Source of the DNA: Myxococcales bacterium
GTDB lineage: Bacteria > Myxococcota > Bradymonadia > UBA7976 > UBA1532
Direction: 5' to 3'
DNA: 6,578 nt
Assembly (NCBI GenBank): GCA_020430675.1
Contig: JAGQJJ010000232.1
Location: forward strand, 1-6,578
In this document: positions 1-4,998 of the stretch, piece by piece
Position numbering within the stretch: position 1 is the first letter of the stretch
How the letters are laid out: every line of letters begins with the position of its first letter
Program-made: the position numbers and the translations under genes
The notes under the pieces: generated by a model
The model's input: the letters and a program-made list of their open reading frames with translations, nothing else
Database searches by the model: none
Told to the model about the DNA's origin: nothing

Positions 1-164
1 CCTTCTGCGACGCCGCCAACTGACCACCAAGACCGCGCGCCACCTTCTGTGGCGAATCGCCACCGCCCGCTCGACAACCTCCCGCCGGCCCCCTACCCTG
101 CCCGAAACAACCCTTGGCGGGGCATGCCATGCCAGCCAGCCTTCGCAGCGTCGTGCGCTGAGCC
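1..164. other. Intergenic region upstream of the aminotransferase
   Basis: No convincing gene is visible in this stretch. In the frame that starts at base 3 a short open stretch ends at a TGA at 21-23, which could be the very end of an upstream rightward gene but is too short to identify. A small hairpin follows at 49-63: GTGGCG pairs with CGCCAC around an AAT loop, but no T-tract follows. Around 121-131 sits the palindrome GGCATGCC. I see no clear promoter and no good Shine-Dalgarno sequence for the gene that starts at 165. Confidence 0.5.
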
Positions 165-1301
165 ATGCGGTTCTCACGACGGACCGCCTTCGATCCCACG
201 CTGAACCCGCTCGCGCGGGCCCGCGCCGCGCGCGAGGCCGCGGGGCTGCCGCTGCTCGATCTCACCCGCTCGAACCCGACGACCGTCGACCTGCCGAGCC
301 CTGCGGCGGCCATCATGGCCGCGCTCGCCGATCGACGGGCGCTGGTCTACGAACCGGCGCCCTTCGGCCTGCCCGTGGCCCGCGCCGCCACCGCCGCCGA
401 GCTGGGCGTCGACGCCGACGCGGTGGTCCTCACCGCGAGCACCAGCGAGGCGTATGGCTGGCTGTTCAAGCTGCTCTGCGATCCGGGCGACGAGATCCTC
501 GTTCCGCAGCCCAGCTATCCCCTGCTCGATCATCTGGCGCAGCTTGAAGCCGTGCAGTTGTGGCCCTATCCGTTGGCCTATGACGGCGCCTGGCACCTCG
601 ATCGCGCCGCGCTTTCGGCTGCGGTCACGCCACGCACGCGGGCCATCGTGGTGATTCACCCGAACAACCCCACCGGCAACTTCCTGTCGCGCGGCGACCT
701 CGCGCACCTGGAGAGGCTGGGCTTGCCGGTGATCAGCGATGAGGTCTTCGCCGACTATGCCATCGAGCCGTCGCGCGTCGCGGTCCCCACCGTGCGGGCC
801 GCGCAAGTGCCAGTCTTTGGTCTCGGCGGCCTGTCAAAACGCGCTGGTCTGCCCCAGATGAAGGCCGGGTGGATCGTGCTCAATCAACACGCCAGACCGG
901 CCCAGGCACAGCTTGAGCTCATCGCCGACACCTTCCTTTCGGTTGGCGCGCCGGTTCAGTGGGCGCTGCCCGCGCTGTTGCTCGCGAGCCGCGAGACGAC
1001 CGCGGCCATTCGAGCGCGGGTTCGTCAGAACCTTGACGTGCTGAGCCACCAGCTCGCCCAAAAAGCGGTGACATTGCGCCGGCCGGAAGGCGGCTGGACG
1101 GCGGTGCTCGATGTGCCACGGAGCCGTTCCGAAGAGGATTGGGTGCTCGCGTTGCTCGATGAGCACGGCGTCTTGGTGCAACCCGGTTGGTTCTATGACT
1201 TCGCCGACGAAGCCCACCTGGTCGTCAGCCTGTTGACGCCGCCAAGCGAGTTCGCCGAAGGCATCGCACGGCTCATTCACTGTGTCGAGCGCGGGTCCTG
1301 A
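165..1301 (+). CDS. PLP-dependent class I/II (fold type I) aminotransferase
   Basis: Probable pyridoxal-phosphate aminotransferase of 378 residues, close to the usual 370-400 for the class, cytoplasmic, with no signal peptide. Seen in the sequence: an N-terminal LTRSNPT substrate-loop motif (residues 33-39); the HPNNPTG motif (165-171), in which the Asn contacts the cofactor; SDEVFADY (191-198), with the Asp expected to pair with the pyridine nitrogen and the Tyr with O3'; and LSKRAGLP (223-230), with Lys225 as the Schiff-base lysine. The small domain carries GGWTAVLDV and GWFYDF. The arginine that normally binds the substrate alpha-carboxylate near the C-terminus is absent: the equivalent strand reads HLVVSLL (351-357). 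The substrate cannot be named from sequence. An in-frame TGA at 159-161 makes ATG 165 the most upstream possible ATG; the ribosome site is weak. It converges on the nuclease lipoprotein. Confidence 0.93.
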   Translation: MRFSRRTAFDPTLNPLARARAAREAAGLPLLDLTRSNPTTVDLPSPAAAIMAALADRRALVYEPAPFGLPVARAATAAELGVDADAVVLTASTSEAYGWLFKLLCDPGDEILVPQPSYPLLDHLAQLEAVQLWPYPLAYDGAWHLDRAALSAAVTPRTRAIVVIHPNNPTGNFLSRGDLAHLERLGLPVISDEVFADYAIEPSRVAVPTVRAAQVPVFGLGGLSKRAGLPQMKAGWIVLNQHARPAQAQLELIADTFLSVGAPVQWALPALLLASRETTAAIRARVRQNLDVLSHQLAQKAVTLRRPEGGWTAVLDVPRSRSEEDWVLALLDEHGVLVQPGWFYDFADEAHLVVSLLTPPSEFAEGIARLIHCVERGS

Positions 1302-1309
1302 GGGCCCGT
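1291..1309. terminator. Possible shared hairpin between convergent genes
   Basis: CGGGTCC (1292-1298) pairs with GGGCCCG (1302-1308), with one T-G wobble, leaving only TGA (1299-1301) as the loop. That TGA is the stop codon of the aminotransferase. On the plus strand the stem is followed by TTTC, a very short T-run, so this could be a weak intrinsic terminator. On the minus strand the same hairpin lies directly after the nuclease stop codon but has no T-run. The pairing is seen directly; the terminator function is inferred. Confidence 0.35.
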
Positions 1310-1310
1310 T

Positions 1311-2426
1311 TCACGGCGCGGGCAGGCTCTGCTCCGTATCGAGCGGCTCAAACTCGGCAAAGTCAGCGATGCGCCCGACCAGCTCAGGACAGTCGATGTA
1401 CGGGTTTCGATTGCCCTGAATCGCTTCGATGAGGTCATTGCGCCGCCGCTCGCGCGCGTCGACCGGATCGTCGACCATCCATCGGCGCAGCGGCGCCTCT
1501 TCGTAAGCGGCGAGGCCCGTGCCCCAGCGCGTGGCGAAGTAGAAGATGACCCGAGCGACATCGCCTTTGCGCTCATCGCGCGGCTCGAAGACCAGGTGGC
1601 CTGCGCCATCGTCGCCGATCAGCGCCGGCCGGAACGACCCGTTCTGCACCGACATCACGTCGCCAAATGGCAGGCTGCCGCGCGCGCTGTTGACGTTGGG
1701 GTCGGTGGGCAGCAGGTGATGGATGTCCGACTGCTCATGCGAATACCGCAGCGTGTCTTCGGCCGCCATGCGCGACCGCGGCCACGTGTGCTCGCAGTTG
1801 ATCGCGTCGCGCGCAGGCTCCTCGCCCTCGGGCGTCACCGCAAAGCGCCCGGTATAGACGCACTCCTGCCCCAGCTGCCCGTCCGGGCCGGGCACGTACT
1901 CCACCTGGGTGAACATCAAGAAGCGCGCGGTGGTGTAGCGGTTGGGATTGCCGCCCAGGTCAGGCTGCACCTCGATGGGCCGATACGCCTCGTGCAGCTC
2001 ACGATGCAGCGCCGCGACCAGCGCATCGTCATCCACACCACGCCACCGGGCGCATCGATCCGGTGTGTCCGCGTCGGGCGTCGCATCGGCTGCGGCGTCG
2101 GCCGTGGCGTCCGCGGCGCCATCCATCGCGCCGTCGGTCGCACCGTCGGGAACACCTTCATCGCCCGTGGCGTCGTCAAACGACGTCGCGTCGTTGGCCG
2201 CGGCGTCGGGGCGAACCTCCGCATCGACGCCGACCATGGCGTCAACGAACAGCGCCGCGTCGAAGCCGAAATCGGCGGGTGGCAGCGTGCTGTCCGCGGA
2301 TGCGCCATCGGTGGCGCGTGCGTCCGCGGGCGCAAGCCGCGTTTCACTGTCGGGGGCGTCGTCGCAGGCGGCAATTTGCAGGGCCGTCGCGAGCAGCAGC
2401 AGCGATGAGAATCGGTGAAACCGCAT
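1311..2426 (-). CDS. Lipoprotein endonuclease I (EndA-type beta-beta-alpha-Me nuclease) with Asp-rich linker
   Basis: Predicted cell-surface or periplasmic non-specific nuclease of 371 residues. Residues 1-20 form a lipoprotein signal peptide (basic n-region, LLLLATAL core) with a lipobox IAAC and lipidated Cys21. Residues 22-123 are a low-complexity Asp/Ala/Thr linker. From about 131 the endonuclease I domain begins: NCEHTWPRS (210-218) contains Glu212 and His213, matching the metal-ligand Glu and general-base His of Vibrio Vvn-type enzymes; SDIHHLLPTDPNVNSARG (233-250) supplies the metal-binding Asn (246 likely) and the Arg; then RKGDVARVIFYFATRWG (286-302), DDPVDARERRRN (319-330) and QGNRNPYIDCP (337-347), all hallmarks of the family. 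Cysteines 125, 189, 211 and 346 may form disulfides, fitting an exported enzyme. The nuclease domain looks complete, with all key residues present. There is no good ribosome site before ATG 2426, but no better in-frame start is visible. Likely role: DNA or RNA degradation for nutrients or extracellular DNA turnover. Confidence 0.93.
   Translation of the reverse strand: MRFHRFSSLLLLATALQIAACDDAPDSETRLAPADARATDGASADSTLPPADFGFDAALFVDAMVGVDAEVRPDAAANDATSFDDATGDEGVPDGATDGAMDGAADATADAAADATPDADTPDRCARWRGVDDDALVAALHRELHEAYRPIEVQPDLGGNPNRYTTARFLMFTQVEYVPGPDGQLGQECVYTGRFAVTPEGEEPARDAINCEHTWPRSRMAAEDTLRYSHEQSDIHHLLPTDPNVNSARGSLPFGDVMSVQNGSFRPALIGDDGAGHLVFEPRDERKGDVARVIFYFATRWGTGLAAYEEAPLRRWMVDDPVDARERRRNDLIEAIQGNRNPYIDCPELVGRIADFAEFEPLDTEQSLPAP
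2058..2150 (-). repeat. Period-4 Asp/Ala repeat (12-base imperfect DNA repeat) inside the nuclease lipoprotein
   Basis: Codons for residues 93-123 of the lipoprotein place Asp at 94, 98, 102, 106, 110, 114 and 118, an exact four-residue period with units of the form D-G/A-A/T-x (for example DGAT, DGAM, DGAA, DATA). At DNA level this is a degenerate 12-base tandem repeat rich in GCC and GAC codons. It forms the most regular part of a flexible, acidic spacer between the lipid anchor and the nuclease domain. Confidence 0.75.
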
Positions 2427-2477
2427 CGCGGCCGAGGGTACGGAAAGCGTCGGGATCGGGGCAATAGATCCCGTCAG

Positions 2478-2501
2478 TGGACCTGCCGGTCCATCAGGTC
2501 C
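2478..2501. other. Overlapping inverted repeats at the 3' end of the 82-residue gene
   Basis: Two mutually exclusive stems overlap: TGGACC (2478-2483) with GGTCCA (2488-2493) around a 4-base loop, and GGACCTG (2479-2485) with CAGGTCC (2495-2501) around a 9-base loop. They span the stop codon (2494-2496) of the small leftward gene. No T-tract follows on either strand, so an intrinsic terminator is not well supported. It may be an RNA 3'-end structure or an operator before the nuclease gene. Confidence 0.35.
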
Positions 2502-2742
2502 GCCGACCCTTGCGCGTCTCGAAGACGTAGTCGATCAGATCGCCGTCGCGAAAGCTCATCCGCACGCGACCGTCGTCGCGCTCAAGCGCGACCTGCTGAC
2601 CGCAGTTCTCGCTCCAGTCCTTGGCCTCGGCGACCGCCTCGAAGCGGCCGATCACCTCGCGCTCATCGCCGCGGGTGGTCAAAGTGAAAGTGTGCGGGTT
2701 GTCCGCGCCTTCAGGGTTTTCATGCACGCTGATCGAAGACAT
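2494..2742 (-). CDS. Small acidic protein of unknown function (82 aa)
   Basis: I do not recognise this family. The product begins MSSISVHENPEG, is hydrophilic and acidic, has one cysteine (SENCGQQ), no signal peptide and no membrane segment. Its second half (VALERDDGRVRMSFRDGDLIDYVFETRKGRR) looks like short beta strands ending in a basic tail. ATG 2742 is chosen because a strong Shine-Dalgarno AGGAGG (bases 2750-2755) lies seven bases before it. The reading frame is open back to 2811, but the only earlier start there is a TTG overlapping the preceding stop, and the extra residues are Pro-rich and unlike a real N-terminus. It lies 65 bases after the secreted-protein gene and 67 before the nuclease lipoprotein, all on the same strand, so co-transcription is plausible. 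The gene call is good; the function is unknown. Confidence 0.75.
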   Translation of the reverse strand: MSSISVHENPEGADNPHTFTLTTRGDEREVIGRFEAVAEAKDWSENCGQQVALERDDGRVRMSFRDGDLIDYVFETRKGRRT

Positions 2743-2749
2743 GGCCGGG

Positions 2750-2755
2750 CCTCCT
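2750..2755 (-). promoter_or_regulatory. Strong Shine-Dalgarno AGGAGG deciding the start of the 82-aa gene
   Basis: Read on the minus strand, AGGAGG precedes ATG 2742 with a seven-base spacer. It is the best ribosome-binding site in the window and argues for the 82-residue start over the longer TTG-started version of the frame. Confidence 0.8.
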
Positions 2756-2807
2756 CTTTGGGGGGTCGGGGGTGAAAAAGACGGTGGGGGGAAGCGGTTG
2801 GAGGCGG

Positions 2808-3470
2808 TCAACGGCGCCGGCGTGCGGGCCTGCGCCGGGTGGGCGTCCGGCGGCGCGGCGTGTTCTTGCTGAACCGCACTTCGTGGCGGTGCACGAAGTA
2901 CCAGCCCGAGCGCCAGACCATCTGCCAGACCGGGGGCTCGGCCTCGGCGGTCATCAGGTAGCCCAGCTGGCCGTCGAAGTCGATGAGCAGCGAGCCATCG
3001 AGCACGGCGAGCACTCGGCCCTGTCGGCCGAGCGCGTCATCGACATGGACCAGGTAATCGCCCGGCTCGCAGTCGATCGCCGCCGGGCGGTCGGCGCCGA
3101 CGCGGATGATCGCGTAGCGTTTGTTGTCCTGTTCGCCGGTCTCCATCAGCTCGATGCCGGCAAACTCAAGGTAGAACGGGCGCTTCCACGTTGTCGAATG
3201 GGTGATCTCGACGACCGGACCGCGCTGTTCAACCCAGCTCAACATCCGCTTGCGCCAGGCGCGGTTCTCGCTGCGATCCTCAACGTCGCCGAAGAGATCC
3301 GGGCAGGCGCGGGCGTCCGCCAAAGCGTGTTCGCCTTCTTCAGCAGCCGCATGGGCGACGCCCAGTGAGGACGCGAGGCTGATGACGACAAAGCAGAGGA
3401 GAGACGTGAGCCCGACCCGAACAGCAGACGAGGAACGAATGATCAACCTCCCGGCACGGCAGCAGTGCAT
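2808..3470 (-). CDS. Secreted protein of unknown function with basic C-terminal tail
   Basis: A 220-residue protein that I do not recognise. Residues 1-41 look like a Sec signal peptide: an Arg-containing n-region, a hydrophobic core (VGLTSLLCFVVISLASSLGV, 19-38) and an AHA cleavage motif at 39-41. The n-region is rather long, but no better ATG/GTG start exists downstream. The mature part is mixed alpha/beta: a helical Cys56-containing segment, then strand-rich stretches such as RYAIIRVGA (118-126) and RVLAVLDGSLLIDFDGQLGYL (142-162), and a Trp-rich segment (VWQMVWRSGWYFVHRHEV, 181-198). Cys56 and Cys134 are the only cysteines left after cleavage and could form a disulfide. The last 17 residues are almost all Arg, Pro and Thr, a basic tail that could bind acidic polymers. 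There is no clear ribosome site; the likely promoter lies so close that the transcript would be nearly leaderless. First gene of the probable left-hand group. Confidence 0.75.
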   Translation of the reverse strand: MHCCRAGRLIIRSSSAVRVGLTSLLCFVVISLASSLGVAHAAAEEGEHALADARACPDLFGDVEDRSENRAWRKRMLSWVEQRGPVVEITHSTTWKRPFYLEFAGIELMETGEQDNKRYAIIRVGADRPAAIDCEPGDYLVHVDDALGRQGRVLAVLDGSLLIDFDGQLGYLMTAEAEPPVWQMVWRSGWYFVHRHEVRFSKNTPRRRTPTRRRPARRRR

Positions 3471-3486
3471 ACGAGTACCGGCAAAT

Positions 3487-3515
3487 AATTTACGACACTA
3501 AAGATTTGTTTGCAA
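3487..3515 (-). promoter_or_regulatory. Putative sigma-70-type promoter for the secreted-protein gene
   Basis: On the minus strand TTGCAA (3510-3515) and TAAATT (3487-3492) are separated by exactly 17 bases, each matching four of six positions of the -35 and -10 consensus. They lie in a short AT-rich island in otherwise very GC-rich DNA. Transcription would start near 3480, about ten bases before the ATG at 3470, which fits the absence of a clear Shine-Dalgarno there. This is inference from pattern only. Confidence 0.4.
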
Positions 3516-3630
3516 GCCCAATCCCGGCTCGGGGCCGCGGCCCGTGGGCGAGGTGACGATCGCGCTGAAGAGCGAGGTGGGTTCCCGGGAAAGGCCTCGG
3601 CGACGCGGCGTCGATCCGCGCGCCCGCCGA
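3516..3630. other. Gene-free spacer with GC palindromes after the response regulator
   Basis: No gene is supported here. The spacer holds two perfect palindromes: GGGCCGCGGCCC at 3532-3543 and TTCCCGGGAA at 3582-3591. Neither is followed by a T-tract, so neither is a standard intrinsic terminator, although the first could form a very stable hairpin at the end of the response-regulator transcript or be an operator upstream of the promoter at 3487-3515. Confidence 0.45.
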
Positions 3631-4251
3631 TCAGCTCCGGGTGCCAGCGAGACCGTAGGCGGTGAGTTCGCGGACGAGATGCACCATCGAGTCGGCCATC
3701 ATCTGCTGCATGATGCGACCGCGATGCACCTCAACGGTGCGGGGGCTGATGCCGAGCACCTGACCGACCTCTTTGTTGGTCAGGCCGCGGGCGAGCTGTT
3801 CGAGCACCTCGGTCTGGCGGGGCGTCAGCTTCTTGTAGCGCGTCATGAAGTCTTCGGCGAGGCGGCGATCGCGATACCGCTCGGCGTCGAGGCGGATCGC
3901 CTCTTCGACCTTGGTGAGCAGCTGCTGCGCCTTGATCGGCTTTTCGATCATGTCCTGCGCGCCGGCCTTGATGGCTTCAACCGCCAGGGGCACGTCGCCG
4001 TGCGCGGTGATCATGATGACCGGGCAGCCCACCGGATCGGGCGTATGGGCGTGCAGCAGATCGATGCCCGACATGCCAGGCATCTGCACGTCGAGCAGCA
4101 GACAGCCGTGCGTGTCGGCCCGATACAGCTTGAGGAAAGCCTCTGCAGAGTTGAAGGAGCGGGTCTGATAACCCGAGCCTTCGAGCGTTCGGCTGATGGC
4201 TGACCGCACCGTATCGTCATCATCCACAATGAAGATCGTCGGCTCTATCAT
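3631..4251 (-). CDS. FixJ/NarL-family two-component response regulator
   Basis: Cytoplasmic transcription regulator of 206 residues, almost the exact length of FixJ. The N-terminal receiver domain (about 4-120) has the acidic cluster DDDD (10-13), the phospho-acceptor Asp54 (LLLDVQMPGMSG), Thr82 in ITAHGD and Lys104 in EKPI, the same positions as in FixJ. A linker helix (105-140) leads to a LuxR-type helix-turn-helix: LTPRQTEVLEQLARGLTNKEV, then GISPRTVEVHRGRIMQQM (142-185). All residues needed for phosphorylation and DNA binding are present. ATG 4251 is chosen because it begins the domain immediately and a modest AAAAGG site precedes it; a GTG at 4311 would add 20 unlikely residues and lies at the expected transcription start. 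No histidine kinase is present in the window, so it is an orphan here. Target genes cannot be told from the sequence. Confidence 0.93.
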   Translation of the reverse strand: MIEPTIFIVDDDDTVRSAISRTLEGSGYQTRSFNSAEAFLKLYRADTHGCLLLDVQMPGMSGIDLLHAHTPDPVGCPVIMITAHGDVPLAVEAIKAGAQDMIEKPIKAQQLLTKVEEAIRLDAERYRDRRLAEDFMTRYKKLTPRQTEVLEQLARGLTNKEVGQVLGISPRTVEVHRGRIMQQMMADSMVHLVRELTAYGLAGTRS

Positions 4252-4314
4252 CTCGCGCCTTTTGTTCGCCTTCGGCAGCACGCCCGCCCCGTGGGCGCGC
4301 TTTCGAGCCACAAT

Positions 4315-4320
4315 ACTATA
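4315..4320 (-). promoter_or_regulatory. -10-like box (TATAGT) upstream of the response regulator
   Basis: TATAGT on the minus strand matches five of six bases of the -10 consensus and lies in an AT-rich island in the 138-base gap before the regulator gene. No recognisable -35 element lies at the normal distance, so, if real, it would probably need an activator. Its predicted start near 4308 would leave a leader of roughly 57 bases before ATG 4251. Confidence 0.35.
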
Positions 4321-4350
4321 TCTTTTTGCGATTCCCTACCGCCTTGTTGC

Positions 4351-4370
4351 CACATTCCAACGCCAATGTG
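4351..4370. promoter_or_regulatory. Inverted repeat CACATT-N8-AATGTG
   Basis: A perfect 6-base inverted repeat with an 8-base spacer sits just after the stop codon of the second CNB gene and is centred about 50 bases upstream of the transcription start implied by the TATAGT box. That is a plausible position for an activator operator, but it could equally be a 3'-end hairpin of the upstream transcript. No T-run follows on the minus strand. Confidence 0.3.
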
Positions 4371-4389
4371 AGGCTTGCGGCGCGTTGGT

Positions 4390-4998
4390 TCAGGGCTTGC
4401 GACGGCCACTCATCCGTTCCTCCAGGGACGGAATGTAGACCTCGATCGAGTCGGGGTCGATCTCGTCGGTCGAAACACTGCTGTCGCCCTGCCCCAGCAA
4501 GGCGGCGGCGGCGTCGAGCGCGCGTTGATGGCGATCGCCCCGGCTGCGCGCCTTGCGGCCGAGGCGGGCGGTGGCCTCGCGCAGCCGCCCGACCAGGTCG
4601 AGGGCCACGCGCTCGAGGATCTTGAACGCAAACGGGCTGTTGGTGTTGAGCAGGTGCTCGAACTCGGCGCGTTGCAGCTCGATGAGGCGCGCCGGGCGCA
4701 CGCCGACGCGGCAGGTCGCGCTGCGCGGGCGGTGATCGACCAGCGCCATGTGGCCGACCAGGGCGCCTGGACCCAAAGTGGCGAGCTTCTCGTCGCCGCG
4801 GCGCTCGACGTGCGTGACGACGTCGATCTCGCCCTCGACGATGACAAAACACGAGCGGGCCGCTTCGCCCTCGGTAAAGAGCGTCGACCCCGCCGGCGCG
4901 TGGCGCAGCGTCAGATGTTCCTTGAGCGCGTTCAGCTCGGCGAAGGTCAGCCCCTGAAACAGCGGCAGTTTCCGCAGCGAGTTGAGGTTTCCGGTCAC
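4390..4998 (-). CDS. Cyclic-nucleotide-binding-domain protein without HTH (second of tandem pair)
   Basis: A 202-residue protein with one Crp/PKA-type CNB domain: FQGLTFAELNAL (14-25), AGSTLFTEGE (36-45), FVIVEGEIDV (51-60), LGPGALVG (75-82) and the phosphate-binding cassette GHMALVDHRPRSAT (82-95), followed by a C-helix (SPFAFKILERVALDLVGRL, 111-129). The cassette keeps Arg92-Ser93-Ala94, but the Glu that normally contacts the nucleotide ribose is His83. No winged-helix DNA-binding domain follows; the last 60 residues are charged, low-complexity and unassigned. The start is set at GTG 4998, whose GTGA overlaps the stop of the upstream paralogue and which has GGAG six bases before it; a GTG at 5031 in the same frame has no ribosome site. 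Translational coupling with its neighbour is likely. It may be a structural or regulatory CNB protein rather than a true cAMP sensor. Confidence 0.88.
   Translation of the reverse strand: MTGNLNSLRKLPLFQGLTFAELNALKEHLTLRHAPAGSTLFTEGEAARSCFVIVEGEIDVVTHVERRGDEKLATLGPGALVGHMALVDHRPRSATCRVGVRPARLIELQRAEFEHLLNTNSPFAFKILERVALDLVGRLREATARLGRKARSRGDRHQRALDAAAALLGQGDSSVSTDEIDPDSIEVYIPSLEERMSGRRKP

Noticed and set aside
3..23. Possible last codons of an upstream rightward gene, ending in TGA at 21-23
   Set aside because: Only six codons are in the window, so they cannot be told from chance.
129..161. Ten-codon leader-like frame just before the aminotransferase
   Set aside because: No ribosome site, no run of a regulatory amino acid, and no attenuator structure nearby.
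2063..2220. Repetitive appearance suggesting a CRISPR or minisatellite array
   Set aside because: The repeat is a degenerate in-frame codon pattern within the Asp-rich linker; there are no identical repeats with unique spacers.
1596..2408. Rightward open frame (270 codons) opposite the nuclease lipoprotein
   Set aside because: Antisense to a gene with unmistakable endonuclease I motifs; the translation is repetitive Val/Arg/Gly generated by the reverse of the Asp/Ala codons.
2743..2811. Longer, TTG-started version of the 82-residue protein
   Set aside because: The start would overlap the preceding stop codon, the extra residues are Pro-rich, and a strong AGGAGG sits before the internal ATG at 2742.
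2772..3368. Rightward open frame (198 codons) opposite the secreted-protein gene
   Set aside because: The opposite strand encodes a signal peptide and normal protein composition; the rightward frame shows no signal, motif or ribosome site that I can support. The choice is less certain than for the other shadows because neither product belongs to a known family.
3544..4203. Rightward open frame (219 codons) opposite the response regulator
   Set aside because: The opposite strand encodes a complete FixJ-type regulator; this frame is its shadow.
4252..4311. GTG-started N-terminal extension of the response regulator
   Set aside because: The receiver domain begins right after ATG 4251, the total then matches FixJ length, and the GTG lies at or before the predicted transcription start.
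4335..4365. Possible sigma-54 promoter (TGGCA element) upstream of the response regulator
   Set aside because: The downstream TTGC element is not present at the required spacing.
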